Source: Coccinella septempunctata (Eukaryota > Arthropoda > Insecta > Coleoptera > Coccinellidae). Taken from it: a stretch of DNA of 64,000 nucleotides. Both the position numbers and the translations under genes were made by a program. A model generated the notes under the pieces. The model made no database searches. It had not been told where the DNA came from and worked only from the letters and a program-made list of their open reading frames with translations. Below are positions 21,855-29,384 of this stretch, piece by piece (position 1 is the first letter of the stretch; each line of letters opens with the position of its first letter). The stretch is from the NCBI RefSeq assembly GCF_907165205.1, contig NC_058196.1, forward strand, positions 6,924,501 through 6,988,500, written 5' to 3'.

Positions 21855-22616
21855 ATGTTATCATTCGGAGGTGGAGGTTTAGTGAATTCAATAATTAATA
21901 AATTACCTTTCGAGTTACATTTGCCTGGATATCATTATTGTGGCCCTGGAACAAGACTTTCAGAACGTCTTGCTAGAAACGATCCGGGTATAAATAAACT
22001 TGATGAAGCTTGTAAGGAACACGATATAGCTTATTCCAAACATACGGAATTGTCTGATAGACATATTGCTGATAAAATATCAGAAGACAAAGCTTGGGAA
22101 CGAGTGAAGTCCAAAGACGGCACATTTAAGGAGAAAAGTGCTGCCTTGCTAGTCACCGGAGCAATGAAAATGAAACGAAAGATGGGTATGGGTCTTCGGA
22201 ATAGACAAAAATCTTTCAGAAGTTTTGTCTTGAAACCAACTCATAAAATTTTAAAGAAATCAGGGGGCGATGATTTGAGAAAATCAACGTTGATCGCCCT
22301 CAAAACAGCTCGAACTGCAATTAAGAAAGCAGGTGGAAAGAAAAATATTAAAATTCCCCGAATCATACCATTCGAATCAAAATCCGGTGGAATTCTATGA
22401 CTCATACCCATATTCGCAGGACTGTCAGCATTAGGAACCATGTTAGGTGGAGCTAGCGCTGTTGCCAAAACGGTAATTGATGCTAATAATGCTAAGAAAA
22501 AACTGGAAGAAGATCAGCGACACAACAAAGCGATGGAGTCCATAGGACATGGACTTTTCATGAGAAAATCCAAACGTGGATTTGGTTTATATATTAGAAA
22601 ACAGTCAAAAAACTAG
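21855..22616 (+). pseudogene. Parvovirus-type phospholipase A2-like capsid protein, in-frame stop
   Basis: From ATG 21855 (MLSFGGGGLVNS) the protein has the Ca2+ loop YCGPGT (residues 28-33) and the catalytic HD dyad in DEACKEHDIAYSK (H56-D57). This is the signature of the PLA2 domain at the N-terminus of parvovirus VP1 and of similar proteins in adintovirus/Polinton genomes. There it is thought to breach the endosomal membrane during entry. A Lys-rich linker follows. A TGA at 22398-22400 stops the frame after 181 codons. The same frame stays open for 71 more codons to TAG 22614, with a Gly/Ala-rich hydrophobic segment (FAGLSALGTMLGGASAVAK) and a basic tail. The sequence therefore looks like one gene cut by a nonsense change; readthrough cannot be excluded. 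Confidence 0.82.
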
Positions 22617-22672
22617 ATAAGCTACCCAAACGTGCCCTTTATGATTATGAAATCGAATCTTTTGCGAGAGAA

Positions 22673-22969
22673 ATGAAAATAAAACATTTCCGAGGTGTTT
22701 TCATGAGAAATACATTACCAAAATTCCCAAAGAAGAATGAATGCGCAATTCTCAATTTAGATTCAGTTGAGGGTCCTGGAACGCATTGGGTGGCATATAG
22801 AAAGTATGGTAATGAAGTTGAATATTTTGATAGTTTCGGAAATCTCAAACCTCCCAAGGAACTAATTCATTATTTAAAATCCTGCAAAGTGAAGTACAAT
22901 AGAGATACTTATCAACAATTCAATACATCCAATTGTGGTCATTTATGTTTGAGATTTCTAATTCAATAA
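22673..22969 (+). CDS. Adenain-like cysteine protease (PRO)
   Basis: Processing protease of the adenovirus protease (C5/ULP-like) fold, used to mature capsid proteins. Visible catalytic residues are H38 (PGTHWVAY), D53 (YFDSFG), an oxyanion Gln at 81-82 and C88 (SNCGHLC), in the order and spacing of the family. The protein is 98 aa from the first ATG, shorter than adenoviral adenain but usual for Polinton PRO. The same frame is open upstream to about 22617 without an ATG, so a non-AUG or further upstream start is possible. It follows the PLA2-like gene by under 60 bp and precedes the penton gene by 39 bp. Confidence 0.88.
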   Translation: MKIKHFRGVFMRNTLPKFPKKNECAILNLDSVEGPGTHWVAYRKYGNEVEYFDSFGNLKPPKELIHYLKSCKVKYNRDTYQQFNTSNCGHLCLRFLIQ

Positions 22970-23008
22970 ATTAATATGATTGAAGAGATTTTTCACAGTA
23001 TATCAATC

Positions 23009-23722
23009 ATGTCGATGTTGTTCACACTCAAAAATCGATCATCAATTTTATCGATTGATTTTGCTGTTCCCATAGAGCTGAACAGTAATTTCAACTATGG
23101 TTTGGCTTTGATAGGATTCTATACATACAACACTATCCCGAATGTTGAAAAATATAATAAATTATATTATTCCGTGGATGGTGAAGATAAAGTCTTGACC
23201 TTTCCTATTGGAACTTATGAGATATCAGATATGGAGGAATTCATTAAAAGAAAACTCGAACTAGAAACTGGAAATAAAGAGGAATCTCCATTATTCTTCT
23301 TGAGACCTAATAATAATACTTTAAAGTGTGAAATATTTCATGAAAAATATGAAATTGACTTTCGACCGGAGGACTCTATTGGTGCCCTATTAGGATTTTC
23401 ATCTAGGCTTCTCAAGGCAGGACAAGTTCATGAGTCAGATTTACCAGTGGATATCATCAAAGTTCGAACAATAAATATTGATTGCAACTTGATAGAGGGT
23501 TCATTTATCAATGAACTCCCATCTCATTCACTTTATGAATTTGCGATTAATAGTGATCCTGGTTACGGAGTGAACGAGATCCCCAACAAGGTGGTATACT
23601 TACCTGTAACAACACATCGAATACATAATATCACAGTGAAAGTTCTTGATCAAGACGGTGAATTGGTGAACTTTCAAGGCGAGGAGATAATTTTGAGATT
23701 ACAATTGAAACGATGCTCTTAG
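23009..23722 (+). CDS. Minor capsid (penton-like, single jelly-roll) protein
   Basis: 237 aa from ATG 23009 (MSMLFTLKNRSS). An in-frame ATG at 22976 adds 11 residues, but the protein-like sequence begins at the second. The N-terminal FTLKNRSSILSIDF, then GLALIGFYTYNTIPNV and the strand-rich, Gly/Asp-turn pattern match the Polinton minor capsid protein predicted to form five-fold vertices. The Cys-less C-terminal part contains THRIHNITVKVLDQDGELVN, a common beta-hairpin in the family. It is intact and lies between protease and major capsid genes, the standard Polinton morphogenesis order. Confidence 0.82.
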   Translation: MSMLFTLKNRSSILSIDFAVPIELNSNFNYGLALIGFYTYNTIPNVEKYNKLYYSVDGEDKVLTFPIGTYEISDMEEFIKRKLELETGNKEESPLFFLRPNNNTLKCEIFHEKYEIDFRPEDSIGALLGFSSRLLKAGQVHESDLPVDIIKVRTINIDCNLIEGSFINELPSHSLYEFAINSDPGYGVNEIPNKVVYLPVTTHRIHNITVKVLDQDGELVNFQGEEIILRLQLKRCS

Positions 23723-23730
23723 TCGTTCCA

Positions 23731-23763
23731 TATAAATATCAAACTACATACTACAATCAATCA
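23731..23763 (+). promoter_or_regulatory. TATA-Inr core promoter of major capsid gene
   Basis: TATAAATA at 23731-23738 and an arthropod-type initiator TCAGTT with its A at 23763, 32 bp apart. It starts 9 bp after the penton stop codon and implies a 77-nt leader before ATG 23840. Confidence 0.65.
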
Positions 23764-23839
23764 GTTGATAAACAACAACTATCAAAACCACACAAACATC
23801 TTTCTCACGAAAATTGGATTTTCCTACAATCAATTGGTC

Positions 23840-25063
23840 ATGTTGTCCAATCACGTTTTCAACCTCTATCAACCCGTAAACACCGATGAATCTATAGTAA
23901 AAATCGGAAGTCGAACCTATTTGCCATTCGTTAAATCCTTCAATCATTCCGATGTCATTGAAATCACGATAAATCGAACAGACTGTTGGCTTTTGATGCA
24001 TGATGCTGCTATCATTATCAAAGGAAAAGTACAGAAAACAAAAGGCAATAGAGATGTTAAACTAGTTCAAAATGCTGGAGCATTTCTCTTCGATTCAATT
24101 ATTTATGAACTCTGCGGTATGGAGATAGAGAATGTTCGAGATCCAGGTATTATATCAACAATGCGAGGATACCTAATTTATGAGGAGGATGATTCAAAAC
24201 TACTCGAAACGGGAGGATGGAACTACCCGAAAACACCAACTGTGAACACAGATGGAAGTTTTATATTCAGAATACCAGTCCACCATTTATTCAACTTTTT
24301 CAAAGATTACCAAATGGCTATGTGTGGTAAGCAAACGTTCCGATTCTTCAGAGCACAAAATGATCATAATGCGATAAAAATAACATCGTCGGATCCTAAG
24401 GATCATACAGAAGCAAAAATCACCATTGATAGTATGGAATTGAAGGTGAAACATATTTATCCGAATGATATTATCAAGATGGATTTATTGAATGCTATAA
24501 GGTCTAATAAACCTATATTAATGCCATTCAGGAAGTGGGAGATTCATGAATTACCATCATTACCATATGGGGGTAATAAGGAGATTTGGGCTGTTAAAAC
24601 ATCTACAGAAATCGAGTGTCCAAGATTCATAATTTGTGGGTTTCAAACTGATAAGAAAAATAAAAGTTCTGAGGACATAACTGAATTCAATCATATAAAT
24701 ATAACAGATATTCGAGCATTATTGAATTCGGACATCATTCCGCAAGAAAATTTACGTTTGAATTTCGATAAGAATGAATATGCTGAAGCTTATCAGAATT
24801 ACACTCAATTTGCTCAGAGTTATGGAATTTTCAAGAAATCCCCACTCCTGACCTTCAGCGAATTCAAAGAAAAGCCTGTTTTTGTACTGGACTGTTCCAG
24901 AAGAGATCAGACGTTCAAAGCTACAACAATTGATGTGAAACTAGAAATAGAGTCCTCGAAGGGATTTCCAAATAATACAAGAGTTTTATGTATTATAGTA
25001 CATGACTGCATTATAGAATTTAAACCTCTAACAGAAGAAATTAAAAAAATTACTAATTTCTAA
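23840..25063 (+). CDS. Major capsid protein (double jelly-roll, hexon-like)
   Basis: 407 aa from ATG 23840 (MLSNHVFNLYQPV). The frame extends 25 codons upstream without an ATG, and the promoter above supports 23840. The sequence has the features I know from Polinton MCPs: TYLPFVKSF near the N-terminus, GAFLFDSIIYELCGMEIENV, ISTMRGYLIY, a central HHLFNFFKDY and a C-terminal strand-rich half ending IIVHDCIIEF. These proteins are predicted to form trimers with pseudo-hexagonal symmetry, as in adenovirus hexon. It is intact, with no frameshift or stop, and is the longest unbroken virion gene here. Confidence 0.9.
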   Translation: MLSNHVFNLYQPVNTDESIVKIGSRTYLPFVKSFNHSDVIEITINRTDCWLLMHDAAIIIKGKVQKTKGNRDVKLVQNAGAFLFDSIIYELCGMEIENVRDPGIISTMRGYLIYEEDDSKLLETGGWNYPKTPTVNTDGSFIFRIPVHHLFNFFKDYQMAMCGKQTFRFFRAQNDHNAIKITSSDPKDHTEAKITIDSMELKVKHIYPNDIIKMDLLNAIRSNKPILMPFRKWEIHELPSLPYGGNKEIWAVKTSTEIECPRFIICGFQTDKKNKSSEDITEFNHINITDIRALLNSDIIPQENLRLNFDKNEYAEAYQNYTQFAQSYGIFKKSPLLTFSEFKEKPVFVLDCSRRDQTFKATTIDVKLEIESSKGFPNNTRVLCIIVHDCIIEFKPLTEEIKKITNF

Positions 25064-25068
25064 GAAAA

Positions 25069-25560
25069 ATGCGTATAATCATATGTGATATTCAAGGGTT
25101 TTCGATAGATGGAGAATTCTGTGTTAAGGAATTATCATTTGTATTGGGGGATAAAATATCTCATTTCATTATGATGCCTCCAAAAGAATTTTCATCTCTA
25201 AGTGACAAAGATAAGAGAACTGTTAAATTTCTTGAGAAAAAACTCCATGGGTTAAGATATACCTCCGGATACATCGAATATGGAAAGTTACCAGAGATTT
25301 TAAAGAGTATTTTACAAAGTGGAGATATCATTTACGTGAATGGACATCAGAAGCATGATTTTTTAAAAAACATAATGATAGGAAGAGAAGTGCAAGTACT
25401 CAATGTGGAAGAGCACGGATGGACCCCACCAAAATTCGAGAAGAAACCTCCAAAGTGTATGAGTCACATACTCGATCAATGTATGTGCACTCTTAGTAAT
25501 TGCGATGATTTATGTATATCGATGGGTGTGTATGTTCCTACCGAAAGTTACATTAGTTAG
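25069..25560 (+). CDS. Orphan Polinton protein with C-terminal Cys cluster
   Basis: 163 aa, starting 5 bp after the capsid stop codon and therefore likely co-transcribed with it. It opens with IIICDIQGFSIDGEF, a beta-strand/turn reminiscent of an RNase H-type fold start but lacking the usual D-x-E. YVNGHQKHDFL lies in the middle, and the C-terminus has CMSHILDQCMC plus two more Cys, a possible zinc site. From memory, similar short ORFs recur in insect genomes beside capsid genes; I cannot verify that here. Function unknown. Confidence 0.65.
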   Translation: MRIIICDIQGFSIDGEFCVKELSFVLGDKISHFIMMPPKEFSSLSDKDKRTVKFLEKKLHGLRYTSGYIEYGKLPEILKSILQSGDIIYVNGHQKHDFLKNIMIGREVQVLNVEEHGWTPPKFEKKPPKCMSHILDQCMCTLSNCDDLCISMGVYVPTESYIS

Positions 25561-25577
25561 TAGGCATCTCGAGTATA

Positions 25578-25724
25578 ATGAACGCAACAATGGATAACCC
25601 AGAAGCTGTTAAAATAAATTTGGATAAATGGATGACGAATGTTTTTAAAAATGTTAATAGATTTAAAAATTTAAAATGTAAACCACGCTATATTCATCTT
25701 GTGGAATGTATTGATACAAATTAA
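25578..25724 (+). CDS. Tiny ORF, 48 aa
   Basis: ATG 25578 to TAA 25724, 17 bp after the preceding gene and on the same strand. It is Asn/Lys-rich with two Cys (LKCKPRYIHLVECIDT). No family recognised. It may be a real small protein or the remnant of a longer one. Confidence 0.35.
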   Translation: MNATMDNPEAVKINLDKWMTNVFKNVNRFKNLKCKPRYIHLVECIDTN

Positions 25725-25944
25725 TTTTCAGTTATTTCATTATCATTATGTCTATCATGTATGAATTATGAAAATAAAATAGAAAACTTAAAAAATAAAA
25801 ATAAATAAAAAATAGATTTTGTTGAAGAATACCTCAATTGAAAATATCAATGTCACTTTCATAATCAAAGAATAAAACCACAAATATTAGACTTTACGGA
25901 AGATCTACAGTTCACTCGAAGATAAGATTATACATCCTCCATAG
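25725..25944. other. AT-rich intergenic spacer
   Basis: No coding signal seen between the tiny ORF and the split reading frame. Confidence 0.5.
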
Positions 25945-26484
25945 AGAGCTATAGAGTATATACCCCTAGGTAATATAGATTTCAAAAAGGATTCCATCCA
26001 TATTTATCAGAGACCGAATAATGAAATCGGACTATTCCATCATAATGAGTTTTATAGAATTGATTCGAGCAGTTTTGGGGTGATACAAAGTCATGAATAT
26101 AATTGGATGGGTCTCCCACGTAGTGTGATAGTTCATGGGGTATTGAATACCTAAAAAGGTAAAACATATATCTTTTATAATAATTTTTATTGTGCTGAAA
26201 TTGATGAATGCAATTTATCAAGGAAATCCATGAAATATATTAGTGAAATATTCCCAACAATTTTTCATCAGTATTCAGATATATCGATGGAACGATCTAT
26301 TTTCATTAAAGATAATATGATATATGAATTCAATGAATTTCTAAACAGAGCAACTGGATCATATAAATTTGAAATGGAGACACTTCTGAAAATACCATGT
26401 CAGTCAGACGGATTACTGAAGCAATTGAAAAATCTTTTGAGTATGATCATAACAAATCAAATCATTATCAGTAACACCAATTAA
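25945..26484 (+). pseudogene. Split unknown reading frame with one in-frame stop
   Basis: From 25945 one frame is open for 69 codons (it contains IEYIPLGNIDF, IGLFHHNEFYRIDSSSFG and MGLPRSVIVHGV) to TAA 26152-26154. It then continues open for 109 more codons to TAA 26484, including the Met-initiated piece from 26230. No ATG opens the first part. The balanced composition of the upstream piece looks protein-like. The strand matches the neighbouring genes. It may be a decayed gene, or two unrelated frames. An opposite-strand ORF covers the same bases and I prefer the plus frame because of context. Confidence 0.4.
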
Positions 26485-26502
26485 ATGGAGTGGGGATGAT
26501 GA

Positions 26503-26536
26503 TATATAAATATGATTTTTTAAACGACTTCGATCA
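26503..26536 (+). promoter_or_regulatory. TATA-Inr core promoter of orphan gene 26562
   Basis: TATATAAATA at 26503-26512 and initiator ATCAGTA with its A at 26536, 33 bp downstream. The predicted leader is 26 nt. Confidence 0.65.
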
Positions 26537-26561
26537 GTACTAGAACGTCAAAACTGTTAAA

Positions 26562-27260
26562 ATGGACGTGTATGATTTCAATAAATCTAAAAGGTTTTAT
26601 AGTTATCTCTGTCAAGAACTACATCTTGCTCTGTTATATCATGATAGTGAAAAATTCTCAAAAGTTTTGAATGATCTGGGATTATTTACACCAACAACAA
26701 TTTTTCGTGAACTGGTGTTATTTGGAGCACCACAGACTATAATAAGTCAAGTGTTTCAACAAAAAAAAAATAATGATTCATTTATTGAAGATATTAAAGA
26801 ATCTTTCAAAAAAGATGAAATGACATTGAATGAAGTGAAGCTAATCTTGAATAATTTTGATAGTGTTTCATCCTATGATTTAATGAATATTCAGATGCTG
26901 TTGAACGGGTCATCCAAAGACATGACAGATTTTCGAAAATGTTATTCCACAAATAATATTTGGGGTGGATATAAAAAATTGAATTCATTTCTGGATGAAA
27001 TGGTTAGCTTAGCAGCATATTGTGGGAATTTCATAACAATTTATCATATGCTGATGGAATTCAAGAATTGTGAAATCAATTTCGAATTTGATCCTGAGAA
27101 CAATGAGAACCACAAGAAGATCCTAAGTATGGTTGATGAAGGGATATCAGGAGGTTTAATGGGTGATGATTATGCTGGGAATATAAGACCTACACAAAAA
27201 ACGTATTATTATGAATTTATCAAAAACTTCTTATGTCAGAGAAATGATGTATTTTTATGA
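26562..27260 (+). CDS. Orphan Polinton protein, 232 aa
   Basis: Intact ORF with its own TATA-Inr promoter. It is mostly alpha-helical by composition, Asn/Lys/Asp-rich, without signal peptide or membrane helix. MVSLAAYCGNFITIYHMLMEF near residue 145 looks like a single ankyrin-type helix pair, but no repeat array is present, so I do not assign that fold. The C-terminus is ISGGLMGDDYAGNIRP and an aromatic tail. Position after the structural genes suggests an accessory role. Function unknown. Confidence 0.7.
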   Translation: MDVYDFNKSKRFYSYLCQELHLALLYHDSEKFSKVLNDLGLFTPTTIFRELVLFGAPQTIISQVFQQKKNNDSFIEDIKESFKKDEMTLNEVKLILNNFDSVSSYDLMNIQMLLNGSSKDMTDFRKCYSTNNIWGGYKKLNSFLDEMVSLAAYCGNFITIYHMLMEFKNCEINFEFDPENNENHKKILSMVDEGISGGLMGDDYAGNIRPTQKTYYYEFIKNFLCQRNDVFL

Positions 27261-27395
27261 TAATAAAAAGGAAATGCTATAGAATAATTCCCCACCTCAA
27301 CAATCTCAAATCACATGACTCTTGGATTGATAAATCAAATCGCTTGTAAAACCTAGCAACAATTTCAATTGTGAGTTTGACTTCGAGTGATCAAT

Positions 27396-28013
27396 ATGTA
27401 TAAGAGTGAATTTCATCCGATAAACTATGATAGTTTATTACTGGATGTGGAAAAATCGTTCATTTTGAATATAAATATCCCGATGATTGAACATACCATT
27501 GATTTTGGATTGAGTAGTTTGAGAAATTTCGAGCCATCAGTGAAGATATCAACAAACGAAGCGTCTTTACTCCACGACAGAAAGTTATCAATATCCTTCG
27601 ATATTCTACAATGGATAATGTTCATTGAAATTCTCAACTTAAATGAAGAAAATGACATTAGATATGTGGATGATATTTCTATAATAAACACAACTGTGAA
27701 CGGTTTCAAAATTATACAATTATGTAGGAATGATAATTTTATATATTTAATTGGTGATGAGGTGACTAAGATACTAGAAATCAATGAAAATTCAATAAAG
27801 AAACGTTTTGACATATTAGTGAATCTCAATTTTTCATCTCATTATAGGAATTTTCTATGTGTCATGAATGATATCAGAAAAAATAGTTCTGAGTCGATTG
27901 TAAAATTAATTGAAAATTTTTGTAACCTCAATCCCTCAATTGAGAATGTAATACTGAACGAATGTTTTATTTTATATAAAGATAAAATACTTTACGACAT
28001 GGAAACAATGTAG
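27396..28013 (+). CDS. Orphan Polinton protein, ~205 aa
   Basis: From Met 27396 (MYKSEFHP). An in-frame ATG three codons upstream is also possible. It is intact and has a mixed alpha/beta composition with LHDRKLSISFDILQWIMFIEIL in the middle and a helical C-terminus. No catalytic motif recognised. It is the last gene of the plus-strand block, separated by 565 bp from the minus-strand block that starts the replication genes. No clear TATA box upstream. Confidence 0.65.
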   Translation: MYKSEFHPINYDSLLLDVEKSFILNINIPMIEHTIDFGLSSLRNFEPSVKISTNEASLLHDRKLSISFDILQWIMFIEILNLNEENDIRYVDDISIINTTVNGFKIIQLCRNDNFIYLIGDEVTKILEINENSIKKRFDILVNLNFSSHYRNFLCVMNDIRKNSSESIVKLIENFCNLNPSIENVILNECFILYKDKILYDMETM

Positions 28014-28577
28014 AAAGGGTTATAATAAAACAACTTCGAATTAATTTCAATGTTTTTTTTTTTTTTTTTATTCAAAATATAATCAGAAATAATTCACGTC
28101 GTCATCACCATCATTATCAGAAAAATCATGAAAGCTTTCAGACATACAGTCCCTGGCCATATTATTAGACGCATTGATTCGATGCAAAATCTCAATATTG
28201 AATTATTAAATTGAATGTATATGTTACATATACTTCATCTGCAAATGGTTTTCATATATAATATATCATATTCAACAAAAAATATTGATTTATTGATGAT
28301 TAAACATGAAATTCTAATATTTTGCTGAGCCACCCTGTGTAGCTATGAGAGCTTCATACTATCAATGCAGAATTGTTCGGTTTGCTGTGTTCGAGGATAA
28401 TGATTTCATATGTGGATTATCGAAATAAAGTCCGAACCTGCAGAATGCAAGACGTCCACTGGAAGACATAGTACTTATTCATACTTAAGTACTAATACTA
28501 CAACATCAAAAATTAATGTCAAATAGGACAATTTAATGAGATTCGTAGATAAAACTGACATTCTGTGGAAATGAAAT
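28014..28577. other. Convergent intergenic region of the Polinton
   Basis: It has a poly-T run at 28049-28069. A minus-strand frame without long extension reads an acidic tail (DFSDNDGDDDVNYF) at 28089-28150. At 28327-28341 GAGCCACCCTGTGTA resembles the end of an insect DNA transposon; no partner was found. No supported gene. Confidence 0.5.
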
Positions 28578-29357
28578 TCAAATATTCTGCTTTTTCCTCG
28601 GGCAATACCAGTAAATATAAAAAAAATCCTCAGTGCGTCTAATAAACTGGCCAGGGACTGTAAGGTCAGGAACCTCTAGTTTCCAGTACAAGTAGTGAAA
28701 GCGTGGATATATTGATAACAGAAATTCAATTAATGCTAAATATTTCAAGGGTGGTGGATTATACACTATTAAATCTTTATAAGTTTTGTCATCATCGTTT
28801 TTATAAGTATGACATTTGCTGAAGTAAATATCGATTAACATAGATTCTTTTATTATTAACGCTTTCCTCTCTATATGACATGAACAATTACGACTCAAGC
28901 GTTCAAATATACTCAAATATAACTTGAATCCATCCGTTCTCTGATTATCAAACAATGTAGAATAACACATGACTTTTACTGTAATAAAGATTTCGTCTAT
29001 GGAAATACTGTAAGATATTGGTATAAACGTTTCCTCAGAGTCATCATCATAATCCTGGCTATCATCAGAATATTCATCCTGACTATCATCATCATCAGAA
29101 TGCCACCACTCAGAGTTTTCATGGAACCATTCTCTCATTACCAGACGATGAGGTCCCACTATCCATATTTCAATTTCATCTAATGTCTGAATTAACCCTT
29201 GTAAATATAATACAGTTTTCCCAACGATCATCCATTCTTTGACCGGAAGTTCAGTCAGTTCGTTGTATTGATTCAATAATTTTATTTTGAACTGGTCGGT
29301 TAATTGAGGTTGGAAGGAAAATGTCCTCTCTATAGCTGACATAGTATACTTCAGCAT
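28578..29357 (-). CDS. Orphan protein, weak nucleotidyltransferase-like look
   Basis: 259 aa, intact. Residues 40-70 read WMIVGKTVLYLQGL then LDEIEIWIVG, resembling the glycine/strand/D-x-D arrangement of nucleotidyltransferase-fold proteins, although the usual GS/GG and second Asp are not convincingly present. An acidic Ser/Asp loop (SDDDDSQDEYSDDSQDYDDD) follows at about 86-106, then a strand-rich part and an aromatic C-terminus. It lies 27 bp downstream of the polymerase stop, same strand. TATAAAATA on the minus strand (29391-29399) overlaps the polymerase end and could drive it. Function unproven. Confidence 0.65.
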   Translation of the reverse strand: MLKYTMSAIERTFSFQPQLTDQFKIKLLNQYNELTELPVKEWMIVGKTVLYLQGLIQTLDEIEIWIVGPHRLVMREWFHENSEWWHSDDDDSQDEYSDDSQDYDDDSEETFIPISYSISIDEIFITVKVMCYSTLFDNQRTDGFKLYLSIFERLSRNCSCHIERKALIIKESMLIDIYFSKCHTYKNDDDKTYKDLIVYNPPPLKYLALIEFLLSIYPRFHYLYWKLEVPDLTVPGQFIRRTEDFFYIYWYCPRKKQNI

Positions 29358-29384
29358 TCTATCCTCACCCTTATTTTCTAAAAA

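Noticed and set aside
25982..26221. Minus-strand 79-aa ORF in the Polinton
   Set aside because: It lies antisense within a plus-strand gene block, and the plus frame over the same bases looks at least as protein-like.
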